In this document: positions 1-7,981 of the stretch, piece after piece
How positions within the stretch are numbered: the first letter of the stretch is position 1
Layout of the letters: the number at the start of each line of letters is the position of its first letter
DNA from: an uncultured Acetatifactor sp.
GTDB lineage: Bacteria > Bacillota > Clostridia > Lachnospirales > Lachnospiraceae
Direction: 5' to 3'
DNA length: 64,000 bases
NCBI GenBank assembly: GCA_910589035.1
Contig: CAJUSI010000085.1
Location: 7,957-71,956 of the forward strand
Position numbers and translations under genes: made by a program
Notes under the pieces: generated by a model
What the model saw: the letters and a program-made list of their open reading frames with translations, nothing else
What the model was told of the DNA's origin: nothing
Database searches by the model: none

Positions 1-437
1 ACCACCACGCCGTGAATGGCCAGGGGGAGTGCCACCCATTGGTATTTCTTGACGCCGCCGTAATAATGGGTATCCAGATATGCCATTCCCCCGTCCTCAT
101 AAAGGGGATTCTGCTTCACATCCAGCCTGGGACTGTCGATATGAGCACCCAGGATATTCATTCCCTGGGTCATGGGCTTTTTGCCCACCCTGAACATGGC
201 GATGGATTTATTCATGCATACGCTGTATACTTTATCCCCTTCCTTCACCTGTTCTCCGCTTTCGATCAGGCTCTCCAGTTCCCGATACCCTTCCGCCTCA
301 ATGGTGTTGACGATGGTGTCGATGCACTCCCTCTCCGTCTTTCCGTTGTCCAGGAAATCCCTGTACTCCCGGTTCAGCTTCTCCAGCTCCTGCAGCTGAG
401 CCTCTCCGTAGGTCTCCCATGCGTTCTTTCTTTCCAT
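1..437 (-). CDS. M18 family aminopeptidase (N-terminal part, runs off window)
   Basis: About 145 residues of the amino end are visible; the rest lies beyond position 1. The segment GAHIDSPRLDVKQNPLYE, with its metal-binding His-Asp pair, followed by a Tyr-Gly-Gly-Val-Lys-Lys-Tyr-Gln-Trp stretch, is characteristic of M18 (aspartyl-aminopeptidase-type) zinc metallopeptidases. These are cytoplasmic dodecameric enzymes that remove N-terminal residues from peptides. The start is the ATG at 437-435, preceded by an AGGAGAGG ribosome-binding site. That site overlaps the last codons of the small upstream gene, so the two are probably translationally coupled. Family assignment is firm; substrate preference cannot be read from this part. 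Confidence 0.85.
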   Translation of the reverse strand, partial: MERKNAWETYGEAQLQELEKLNREYRDFLDNGKTERECIDTIVNTIEAEGYRELESLIESGEQVKEGDKVYSVCMNKSIAMFRVGKKPMTQGMNILGAHIDSPRLDVKQNPLYEDGGMAYLDTHYYGGVKKYQWVALPLAIHGVV

Positions 438-441
438 TTTC

Positions 442-711
442 TCATCCTCTCCTGCCAATTGATATTCTGTCCGCGATCCGGCTGTCTAAAAGCAGCTTAC
501 TGCCACCCAGCCGCTTCCCGGTATCATACACCGAACAAAGATATTCTATCATATTCCATGATGCATGGCAACCATTTCCATACATCTCCCGCGCCTCATC
601 ACTGTACATCCGGATTGCGGCACGGGCTGTAATCCTGCCGTTCTCAGGTATCACATAGTTTTTCCAGATATCCCGATCCAATCCGTCAAAATGCTCTTCC
701 CCCGGCCTCAT
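442..711 (-). CDS. Small hypothetical protein coupled to the M18 aminopeptidase
   Basis: An 89-residue soluble protein with no signal peptide or membrane segment; I do not recognise the family. Its TGA stop lies 4 bases before the aminopeptidase ATG, and its last codons form that gene's ribosome-binding site, which argues that it is a real gene. The ATG at 711 lacks a good Shine-Dalgarno sequence. The frame stays open upstream through about 20 more plausible codons (reading TADEIKFFCSIDQSW before the Met) and into the terminator of the upstream lipoprotein gene, without an ATG. The true start may therefore be a rare codon further up, or the gene may be 5'-truncated. Confidence 0.55.
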   Translation of the reverse strand: MRPGEEHFDGLDRDIWKNYVIPENGRITARAAIRMYSDEAREMYGNGCHASWNMIEYLCSVYDTGKRLGGSKLLLDSRIADRISIGRRG

Positions 712-771
712 CCAGCTCTGATCAATAGAACAGAAAAATTTGATTTCGTCTGCTGTAAAAATGTTTGTTTT

Positions 772-812
772 AAAAAAATCCCTCTGCAGTTTTTATTCAA
801 AAACTGCAGAGG
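772..812 (-). terminator. Rho-independent terminator of the lipoprotein gene
   Basis: A perfect 14-bp inverted repeat (CCTCTGCAGTTTTT and its complement, loop ATTC) sits 26 bases after the stop of the lipoprotein gene. On the minus strand it is followed by a run of seven T. Confidence 0.9.
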
Positions 813-837
813 GTGAAAAAAATGTCAAAGAAGCTCT

Positions 838-3105
838 TTATTCTGCCAGATACATTTTCAGTCCGTCCTCTATCTTCTGAATCGTGTCCTCCTTCGGCTG
901 CGTCCCGTCCAGATATGCTCCCAGGCATTCTATCAGGACTTCTCTGATCTTGGCATCCTCTTTGATCGGCTTCTCCAGTCCCTGGCAGAGCTTCACCAGC
1001 CGATCCGCCGTCTCCTTTGGATACGCCTCGCTGTCAAATTCCAGATAGCTTCCGTCATCTGCCATGATCATGGTCGCAGACATATAATCCGACCTGTCCT
1101 TTGCCGCCAGCTTCTCCAGAGATTTTACGTTCACCGGGAATCCCTTGTAATAATCCGCATCCTGCACCTCCTGAGACAGCGCAAACCGCAGAAAATCCTT
1201 CGCCGTATCCGTATACTGTGACCTGGTACAGATGCCTGTCTGCATGGAAGGGAGAAAACGATTCTCAAAAGCCGTAAAATCTCCCTTAATATAGTCAACC
1301 ATGGACATGGGGAACATGCAGTCCGTAAAGCCGCCCACCTGTTGAAAGGCAAGCTTGGCCTTTCCTCCCAGATCCCACATTCCCAGTGCAAGCTCCTCCT
1401 GGGGCCGGGCGGCAATGATCCCGCAGTTATCTCCGATAGCCTTAAGGTACTCCAGATATTTACCAAGCACTTCCCTGTCCAGCTCCTTATTGTTCACGAT
1501 TTCATCACAGAAATAGGGATAAAATTCATCCACCAGCTCCGCCACTGTCCGGGTTCCCAGATAGCTCTCCTCCTTCCCTGCCAGGAATTGTGCAAGCTCC
1601 TCCATTCTCCCCATCTGTTCCGTGCCGATGTCCCTGCCCAGTGCCATGTTGAAGCCGAACTGCAGGGGAACCGCATATCGCTTCCCGTCCCCGTCCACAT
1701 AGGCACCGGTGATATTGGACAGCACCTCTCCGCTTTCCTCCATGGGCCTCACCAGGCTGTCCAGATCCTCCAGCAGCCCCTTCTGCGCGTAGGAATCCAT
1801 ATTCAGATGATCCATGACCACCATGTCCGGCGCATCGTCCCCCATGAGCATCGTATTCAGGGACTGATAAACCGCTTCGTAATCCGGCTGTTCTGCATAA
1901 TACATGGGATAGGTATACTGTATATCGATCCAGGTCTCCGGGTGTGCCTTATGGTACAGGGCAGCCGCCTGCTTCAGCAGGCTATTCTCATACACCGTAT
2001 ACAGCTTCAGGATCTGCGTCACCTCCGATACGGCCTCAGGATCATATTCGTACCGGTACAGCTTCAGATCTTCGTTCACCTGGAACAGCGCATAAATCTT
2101 TCCGTCCTCCATTGCGGCGAAACCCGTACAGTAAGAATCCGTTATGGCAAACTCCGTCTCCATCCCCGCCACCAGCCGCTCCCACTGTCCGTCGGGCGCG
2201 CCGCCGGACAGCCGGAAAATCCCCTGTTCCTGAGCCGCTATCACGGTGCCGTCCTTCAGGACGGCCAGGCAGAGGCTCCCTTCGCCGCCAATGGTAAATC
2301 CAATGCCGCTCCCGTCCCCATTGCCGGACGGATAGGGAATCGTTACCATTCCCTCCTTCCTGCCGTCCTTCCTCTTCTCAATCTGTCCGCCTCCGCTGCC
2401 GGAGGATCGCAGATAGACATTCTCCCCGTCCGCCACCGGCCGCCCGTCATAAAAGCCGGCCTGCTCGCTGGACAGTACGCTTCCGTCCTCCCCGGACAGG
2501 ATATCCAGCGAATTATAGGAGAGCGCCGCCAGAGTGCCGTTATCTAAAGCCACCATCCCGATAACCATCTCGTAGCTTGCGTTTTCCTCATCCGCCACCG
2601 ACCATTTCTCCGGCGTAATCTCCGCAGCCTCATCGCCCTGTCCCTTCCACAGATGTCCTTTGAAGCTGTCCTCTCCATCCGACATATATCCGGCATAGAG
2701 GTACTGCCTGCCATTCCCGTCCTGCATAAGCTGAGCCTCCATCCAGCCTCCGCAGGCAAATTCCAGGGAGGAGAGCCACCCCTGCGTCACATCCACATAA
2801 CCGTTTTCCTGCTTCTCCCACTCCCGAAGGATGCTTTTCCCGTTCTCCTCCTTTGTGGTCAGCAGACGCAGCTTATCTTCCGCAGTGTATATCTGCACAA
2901 TGTCCCAGCCTTCCAGCTCCGCAGGCAGCTCCTCCTGAATCTCCACATATCTTCCCTTCCCCTGGTCCGGAAGACTGCCCGTCTGAGTCCCCGGCACACT
3001 GCCGCTTCCGTCCGTTTCCTTTTCGCCGCATCCGCTCGCGGCTCCCGCAAGAAGCGCTGCCGTAAGCAGCGCCGCCAGCCATTTCCCGCTCTTTTTCCGT
3101 TTCAC
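838..3105 (-). CDS. Large solute-binding-like lipoprotein
   Basis: A 755-residue surface lipoprotein. The first residues form a signal peptide ending in a lipobox with Cys at about residue 26 (Ala-Ala-Ser-Gly-Cys). Residues 50-365 are rich in short beta-like repeats with Asp-Gly turns, suggesting a propeller-like domain. Residues from about 370 to the end have the look of an extracellular solute-binding protein (LYTVYENSLLKQAAALYHK, later PDMVVMDHLNMDSYAQKG, and an acidic C-terminal helix ending Lys-Met-Tyr-Leu-Ala-Glu). It starts at a GTG (3105-3103) with GGAGG nine bases upstream. No ABC permease is adjacent; instead it follows a two-component system and has its own promoter with phased boxes. 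A sensory or ligand-presenting role is inferred. Confidence 0.75.
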   Translation of the reverse strand: MKRKKSGKWLAALLTAALLAGAASGCGEKETDGSGSVPGTQTGSLPDQGKGRYVEIQEELPAELEGWDIVQIYTAEDKLRLLTTKEENGKSILREWEKQENGYVDVTQGWLSSLEFACGGWMEAQLMQDGNGRQYLYAGYMSDGEDSFKGHLWKGQGDEAAEITPEKWSVADEENASYEMVIGMVALDNGTLAALSYNSLDILSGEDGSVLSSEQAGFYDGRPVADGENVYLRSSGSGGGQIEKRKDGRKEGMVTIPYPSGNGDGSGIGFTIGGEGSLCLAVLKDGTVIAAQEQGIFRLSGGAPDGQWERLVAGMETEFAITDSYCTGFAAMEDGKIYALFQVNEDLKLYRYEYDPEAVSEVTQILKLYTVYENSLLKQAAALYHKAHPETWIDIQYTYPMYYAEQPDYEAVYQSLNTMLMGDDAPDMVVMDHLNMDSYAQKGLLEDLDSLVRPMEESGEVLSNITGAYVDGDGKRYAVPLQFGFNMALGRDIGTEQMGRMEELAQFLAGKEESYLGTRTVAELVDEFYPYFCDEIVNNKELDREVLGKYLEYLKAIGDNCGIIAARPQEELALGMWDLGGKAKLAFQQVGGFTDCMFPMSMVDYIKGDFTAFENRFLPSMQTGICTRSQYTDTAKDFLRFALSQEVQDADYYKGFPVNVKSLEKLAAKDRSDYMSATMIMADDGSYLEFDSEAYPKETADRLVKLCQGLEKPIKEDAKIREVLIECLGAYLDGTQPKEDTIQKIEDGLKMYLAE

Positions 3106-3234
3106 TCTCTGTTACCTCCATTCCAGTTCCGTATCGTTCCGGCCGCTTAGCCCCTGCGTCCGTATATCCTCCCGGGCGCCGGTCGAACCGCTACTGATCC
3201 AGTTCCGTATCTGTTCCCAGATACGCGCTTCTCA

Positions 3235-3290
3235 AATATAGTAACAGAAAGATGTCATAAACCTGTAACCGACTTGTGGCAAAGTTGTAA
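3235..3290 (-). promoter_or_regulatory. Promoter with four PHO-box-like repeats upstream of the lipoprotein gene
   Basis: On the minus strand, TTACA, CCACA, TTACA and TGACA occur at exactly 11-bp spacing (plus-strand positions 3286-3290, 3275-3279, 3264-3268, 3253-3257), followed by a TATATT -10 at 3240-3235. The boxes replace the -35 element, the arrangement expected for activation by an OmpR/PhoB-type regulator. The block TTACAGGTTT-N2-T-N-ACATCTTT is shared almost exactly with the regulator's own promoter near 6600. Confidence 0.65.
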
Positions 3291-3312
3291 AATCCCGGGC
3301 GCAGGACTCCTG

Positions 3313-4299
3313 TCACAAAGCTTTGTTCGCAGCCTCTCTGCTCCGGACTCTGCCCTGCTGATCCTTCGGCACCACATATATGGTACTTTCCGGCACCTCC
3401 AGGCCAAGCTGAATGCAGGTATATTCCCGGGGTCCTCCCGATTCCATATCCTTCTGCTCCCCTGAATCCCATGTTCCCCAGTAACCTGCGTAGGCTATGG
3501 CAACCGTGCTGATACTTATGGACACTGAAATCTCGTCCTCTCCGTAGCCCCTGCTGAGCTTCCGCCCATACCCGCCGGTCTCCGTCAGCCGGGAATAGTC
3601 CTCCTTCCCCATGGCAAAGGAATCCATATACTCCTCCAGAATCCGCGTCATATCGGAATCCTCCTGATATTCCACGGGAGCGGTACAGTCGATGACCGCA
3701 TCCATCACCTGCCCCGTGGCCGCGTTTAACACCAGCATGCCTCCTATCTCCTGACCTGACAGGCTTACGGTCCAATAGCTGAGCAGAGGGTCCTCCGTAT
3801 CCCCCCCGCTTTCCTCCCTGGTCCAGAGAAAACAGGCGGCGCGATATTCCGTACCTTCCCCTCCGTCATCCGCGGCGATCCCCAGCTGAGGCAGGAGAAA
3901 ATCCCGCATCCATTCCCTGGCGCACTGAACGGCCCTGTCCATGGAAAGCTGTCCCGGCCGGGGCTCATGGGGATAGATTTCCCCCGGGCTCTCCAGAAAT
4001 TCCAGCGCCCGCATCAGCTCCTCCCTGGTCATTTCCCGGCCCGCCCCCTCTTCTGCGGATTCCGCCTCCTCCAGCTTCTCCGCATCGGTCTGCAGGTTCT
4101 GCTCCGGAAGCGCCACTGCCCCGCCTCCCTCCAGAAGCTCCAGCCTCTCGCTGATCAGCTGTCTCTGCACCAGCATAACGGCTCCGAAGGCAATCGCAAG
4201 AGCGGCTGCAATCCCCGGAAGATTTGACAGAATACCATATCTTTTGGGCTGCGGCCTTTCTTTTGCCGCACCGGACGCTTCTTCAATCCTCTTCTTCAT
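3313..4299 (-). CDS. Single-pass membrane protein of the two-component cassette
   Basis: 328 residues: a basic cytoplasmic N-terminus, one hydrophobic segment at about 28-45, then an extracellular Glu-rich stretch and a globular region with no recognised domain. The ATG at 4299 has AGGAGG six bases upstream and overlaps the 3' end of the histidine kinase gene by 17 bases, so it is translationally coupled to the kinase. Membrane topology and gene order (regulator, kinase, this protein, lipoprotein) suggest an accessory sensor or modulator of the kinase. That role is inference; I do not recognise the family. Confidence 0.7.
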   Translation of the reverse strand: MKKRIEEASGAAKERPQPKRYGILSNLPGIAAALAIAFGAVMLVQRQLISERLELLEGGGAVALPEQNLQTDAEKLEEAESAEEGAGREMTREELMRALEFLESPGEIYPHEPRPGQLSMDRAVQCAREWMRDFLLPQLGIAADDGGEGTEYRAACFLWTREESGGDTEDPLLSYWTVSLSGQEIGGMLVLNAATGQVMDAVIDCTAPVEYQEDSDMTRILEEYMDSFAMGKEDYSRLTETGGYGRKLSRGYGEDEISVSISISTVAIAYAGYWGTWDSGEQKDMESGGPREYTCIQLGLEVPESTIYVVPKDQQGRVRSREAANKAL

Positions 4300-5896
4300 C
4301 CCCGTCCTCCTCTTCTCCGTTCCCGCACTGCAGGCAGATGCTTACCTCGGTTCCCTCCCCCTTCCGGCTCCGGAATACCAGCTCGGCGCCGTGCACTCCG
4401 GCAATTCTCTCGGACAGAGCCAGACCCAGACCTGCTCCGTGCTGTTGTCTGGAACGGGCCTTGTCCACCATATAGAATGCCTCCGTGATGCGGGACAGCT
4501 CTTCCTGCTCCATCCCGCATCCGTCATCTGCCACGGCTATCCGGTATCCTGCCTCCGTCACCCTGCCGGAGATCTCTATCCGGCCGCATCCCGCCTTGAC
4601 GGAATTATCCATGAGATTGATCAGCAGGGTTTTCAGCAGGTCATAGTCTGCCCTGATATAGGCAGCCTCCGCTTGCAGCGCCAGGTCAATCCCTTTTTCC
4701 TGAAAAAAAGGGCTCAGCCCCTCCGCCACATCCTTCAGCAGCTGGTCTCCGGCCATCTCCTGCAATGGGAAATCCTGCCTCCCCAGTACAGTCAGATCCA
4801 TCAGCTTCAAGGACAGCGCCTCCAGGCGCATCCCCTCGTTCCAGATATACCAGGAGGCATCCCGCACCGCTTCTCTGGAAAGTTCTCTCTGATAAATCAT
4901 GTCCGCATAGCCGATGATAGAGGTCAGGGGAGTCTTCAGCTCATGAGCGAAATTCGCCACAAAATCCTCCCGGGCCCTGGCCGCACGGGAGAGCGCCTCT
5001 ATCTTCTCTTCCACGGCATCCGCCATCTGGTTGAAGCTCTGTGCCAGTTCTCCGATTTCATCCTTCCTCTTTGTGGTCAGCCTTTCCCCATACTCTCCTC
5101 TGGCAATACGGTATGCTGCCCCGGACACCCGTTTCAGGGGACCTGTGACAAGAAGCGCGAGACTGCCCAGCAGAACCATGCCCAATCCCATGGCAATCAC
5201 ATAGCTCTTCAGAAAATACTGCTGCAGGGTTTCCTGCTGGCTGACGGCTTTGCTCATATCCCACTGGGTCACAAAATAAACAAGATCTTTACCGTATGCC
5301 AGCGCACTCCCCACAAGCACACTGTCAATCTGATCCCGGCTCCGGAAACGGTATACATGGGTATTCTCCGACAATTCCCCTAAAAATGCGGCGTCCACCC
5401 CTTCTATCTCCGAGTAAAGCAATGTCCCGTCCTGCGCAAAAAAGGCCACCGGCACGGCAATTTCCTCCGCCAGAAGCCCAAACAGTCCTTCCGCCTGCTT
5501 CCCCAGCTGCGAGTCCCGCTCCAGGTATCCCCGTTTCCCCGCTCCCTGCGCCTCCGGGCCGATGCCCTTTCCCAAGCCGTACGACACATTCGGAAAAGTC
5601 TCCCATATCACGAAATCCTTCTCCCTCTCCAGCCCGGGGAAATCCGTAGCCAATATAGTGATCTCCACTTCCGAATAGTTCAGGAACGCCGACTGAACGG
5701 CAAATTTATCATATTGATATTGTTTTAAGGCAAACTCTGCCTCCCTTGCCATGCTGCTTTCCATAGAATAATGAAGAAGAAAATACCCTGAAACAGAAAA
5801 TGCAAGGCCGAATACCAGGACCCCGCATAGAAATATCTTTGTAAAAAGACTCATGCCCTCAACCATACCTTTCCGCTGTCTCTTAAGCGGAGTCAT
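4283..5896 (-). CDS. Sensor histidine kinase
   Basis: 537-residue membrane kinase. TM1 lies at about 19-42, an extracellular sensor loop of about 185 residues follows, TM2 is at about 231-251, then a HAMP segment, a dimerisation box with phospho-acceptor His at about 318 (FAHELKTPLT), an N box (LLINLMDNSV), a G1 box (DDGCGM) and a G2 box (GAGLGLAL). All catalytic boxes are present. The start at 5896 overlaps the response-regulator stop by four bases (ATGA), as in coupled pairs. Internal ATGs at 5866 and 5854 are possible alternatives because none has an ideally spaced ribosome-binding site. It should phosphorylate the OmpR-type regulator encoded just upstream. Confidence 0.93.
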   Translation of the reverse strand: MTPLKRQRKGMVEGMSLFTKIFLCGVLVFGLAFSVSGYFLLHYSMESSMAREAEFALKQYQYDKFAVQSAFLNYSEVEITILATDFPGLEREKDFVIWETFPNVSYGLGKGIGPEAQGAGKRGYLERDSQLGKQAEGLFGLLAEEIAVPVAFFAQDGTLLYSEIEGVDAAFLGELSENTHVYRFRSRDQIDSVLVGSALAYGKDLVYFVTQWDMSKAVSQQETLQQYFLKSYVIAMGLGMVLLGSLALLVTGPLKRVSGAAYRIARGEYGERLTTKRKDEIGELAQSFNQMADAVEEKIEALSRAARAREDFVANFAHELKTPLTSIIGYADMIYQRELSREAVRDASWYIWNEGMRLEALSLKLMDLTVLGRQDFPLQEMAGDQLLKDVAEGLSPFFQEKGIDLALQAEAAYIRADYDLLKTLLINLMDNSVKAGCGRIEISGRVTEAGYRIAVADDGCGMEQEELSRITEAFYMVDKARSRQQHGAGLGLALSERIAGVHGAELVFRSRKGEGTEVSICLQCGNGEEEDGDEEED

Positions 5897-6546
5897 CCCT
5901 CCAGCCTGTAGCCGATACGGAATACCGTCCGAATCCGTTCTTCCCAGCCAAGCTTCCTGCGAAGCCTCTGGATATGATTATCCAGGGTTCTGGTACAGCC
6001 GGTAAAGGGCTCCTTCCATACTTTCTCATACAATTGATCCCTGTAAAGCGCAATATTCCTGTTCTGCATCAGCTCCACCAGCAGATCAAATTCTTTCACG
6101 GTCAGAATTACCGGCTGTCCGTTCTTCAGTACCTGTCTGGAATCCAGCCGGACGGAAATATCCCCGATCTCCAACAGCCGATCTCCCTTTCCGGTTCTGC
6201 GCAGCACCGCCTCCACTCTCGCCAGCAGCTCGCCGATCTGAAATGGCTTCGCCAGGTAATCGTCTGCGCCCGCTTTCAGCCCCCGTACCTTATCGTTAAG
6301 ACTCCCCTTGGCCGTCAGAAAGATAACGGGAGTTCCGGTTGGCTTAATGTATTCCAGCAATTCATAGCCGTCCACCTCCGGCAGCATAATATCCAGCAAA
6401 ACCAGATCGAACTCCTTCTGTTCAATATAATCGGCCCCCTGCATGCCGTCGTGGGCGCAGATACAATGGTACCCCTCTGCGCCCAGATTCATACAGATCA
6501 GATTTGCGATCGCCTCGTCGTCCTCCACTATCAGTATATCCGTCAC
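5893..6546 (-). CDS. OmpR/PhoB-type response regulator
   Basis: Receiver domain with the acidic pair (IVEDDE), phospho-acceptor Asp in LVLLDIMLP, conserved Thr and Lys (FLTAKG, LAKPF), then a winged-helix DNA-binding domain ending in RTVFRIGYRLEG. I place the start at the GTG 6546-6544, because GGAGG lies seven bases upstream and this gives a protein of normal length (217 residues). An upstream ATG in the same frame (6603) would add 19 residues that do not resemble the family. The promoter 35-65 bases upstream carries the same phased boxes as the lipoprotein promoter, so autoregulation is likely. Confidence 0.94.
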   Translation of the reverse strand: MTDILIVEDDEAIANLICMNLGAEGYHCICAHDGMQGADYIEQKEFDLVLLDIMLPEVDGYELLEYIKPTGTPVIFLTAKGSLNDKVRGLKAGADDYLAKPFQIGELLARVEAVLRRTGKGDRLLEIGDISVRLDSRQVLKNGQPVILTVKEFDLLVELMQNRNIALYRDQLYEKVWKEPFTGCTRTLDNHIQRLRRKLGWEERIRTVFRIGYRLEG

Positions 6547-6580
6547 GATACTGCCTCCATACATCGTTGATTCCCTTTTC

Positions 6581-6611
6581 AGTATAGTGCAAAGATGTAT
6601 CAAACCTGTAA
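6581..6611 (-). promoter_or_regulatory. Promoter with PHO-box-like repeats upstream of the response regulator
   Basis: On the minus strand TTACA and ATACA are spaced by 11 bp (6611-6607 and 6600-6596), followed by a TATACT -10 at 6586-6581. The box pair begins TTACAGGTTT and ends ACATCTTT, as in the lipoprotein promoter near 3260. It sits directly after the hemerythrin gene stop. Confidence 0.65.
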
Positions 6612-6615
6612 AAAA

Positions 6616-7968
6616 TCAACCCATCTTTTCAAAAAAAGTATCTATATTTTTCCTGATTTCGCTCGGATTCATGGCCTTGAACAGATACCCGGCCGGCTTT
6701 AACGAGAGCACCTTCTGGACGCTCTCCAAATCGTTCCTGCCGGTGAGGAAAATGACCGGAATATCCGCCAGCTCCTCCTCTGCCCGGAACATTTCCAATA
6801 CCTGTCTGCCGTCGCATACAGGCATCTCATAATCCAGCAAAACCAGATCCGGCCTGTCCAGCGTCATGCTTTTAATGGCCGCCAGCCCCGATTTGGCCAC
6901 AGCGACATTATACTTTGTACCCAGAAGTTCTTTCATTGCCTGCAGAGCCACACCGGAATCGTCCACCACCAATATCTTCTTTTTGCTGTTCATCTCATGC
7001 TCAAGCTCTATGTATTTCTTCAGCTCGTTCATGGCGTTCTCCGGTTTGATGGAAGTGGCAATGTCCTCCTTGAGCAGGTGAGGTGCGGAAACACAGAATG
7101 CAAAATATCCCTCCCCCGTCTTGAGCAGCAAGCTGCTCTGGAGATTTCGCTTGTCAAATGCCCGCTGGAACTGCTCATAGGTCAGCAGGTTCTCTTCTAT
7201 GATTTCGAACGCCTCCGCATTGGGAAACTGGGCCTTGATTCTTTCCACGCACTGCTTTGCCGTATATCTGGTGGCATTGAGCACCATGACATTCACTCCG
7301 TCAGCCTCACAGCCCACGAGCTTGCCCACCGTGTGGACCAGCAGTCCTTCCTCAAACACCAGGAAAAACTCCCATCTGTCCCCTTTATCCGTACCGTAGA
7401 GCAGGCGATAATAAATTCCCTTTCCGAATTTCTCTCCCCCGTAGCTCTCGTTGATTACCTTGGAATCCAACTGAAAGAGGTCATTGAGCATCTGGACGAT
7501 CTCTTTCTTCAGCGCCTCCTGCCTCTCCATGGGAAGCAGATCGCCCCACTTGCTTTCCATATTTCCCACAATCGCCCGGTCCTCCGTCATGGTATGACCG
7601 ATAAGCCATCCGCCGCAGACGCCCAGGAAATGCTCCACTGCTTCCGGGGAATAATTGGTCTCCTGCAGCTCCTTCTCCACCTCCGGAAGCGTCTTTTTGC
7701 GGAAAATATCGTGAAGATGCCGGTGCGTCTCGTATCCGTCATAATTGATGGACGCCATATAGAGCTCTTCCTCCGCAAAATGCTTCATTGCATGCCCCTT
7801 GAAGAATTTCACTCCCTCCTGATAGGCCCACTTGCTTTTCGCATCATCACTGGCACTGTTATATGCAAACAGCTTATTCATGATAGTGAATAGCTTTTTA
7901 TGCTCTCTGTCAATGATATCCACTCCGATCTTATACCTGTCATTCCACAAAAACTGATTGCTGCTCAT
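6616..7968 (-). CDS. Hemerythrin - unassigned middle domain - receiver domain protein
   Basis: 450-residue cytoplasmic protein with three parts. Residues 1-140 form a bacteriohemerythrin fold that should bind a di-iron centre and O2 (His in DREHKKLF at about 23, a HAMKHFAEEE helix, later HRHLHDIF). Residues 150-315 form a domain I cannot assign, with some resemblance to CheX-like sheets. The last 120 residues form a REC domain with phospho-acceptor Asp at about 379 (LVLLDYEMP) and Lys at about 431, where the usual following Pro is replaced by Ala. A good AAAGGAGG precedes the ATG. It follows the YihY gene by 13 bases. An oxygen- or redox-linked signalling output is inferred. Confidence 0.82.
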   Translation of the reverse strand: MSSNQFLWNDRYKIGVDIIDREHKKLFTIMNKLFAYNSASDDAKSKWAYQEGVKFFKGHAMKHFAEEELYMASINYDGYETHRHLHDIFRKKTLPEVEKELQETNYSPEAVEHFLGVCGGWLIGHTMTEDRAIVGNMESKWGDLLPMERQEALKKEIVQMLNDLFQLDSKVINESYGGEKFGKGIYYRLLYGTDKGDRWEFFLVFEEGLLVHTVGKLVGCEADGVNVMVLNATRYTAKQCVERIKAQFPNAEAFEIIEENLLTYEQFQRAFDKRNLQSSLLLKTGEGYFAFCVSAPHLLKEDIATSIKPENAMNELKKYIELEHEMNSKKKILVVDDSGVALQAMKELLGTKYNVAVAKSGLAAIKSMTLDRPDLVLLDYEMPVCDGRQVLEMFRAEEELADIPVIFLTGRNDLESVQKVLSLKPAGYLFKAMNPSEIRKNIDTFFEKMG

Positions 7969-7981
7969 TTTGCCTCCTTTG

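Noticed and set aside
1342..2547. 401-codon open frame on the plus strand
   Set aside because: Antisense of the lipoprotein gene; low-complexity His/Leu/Arg-rich composition and no start signal.
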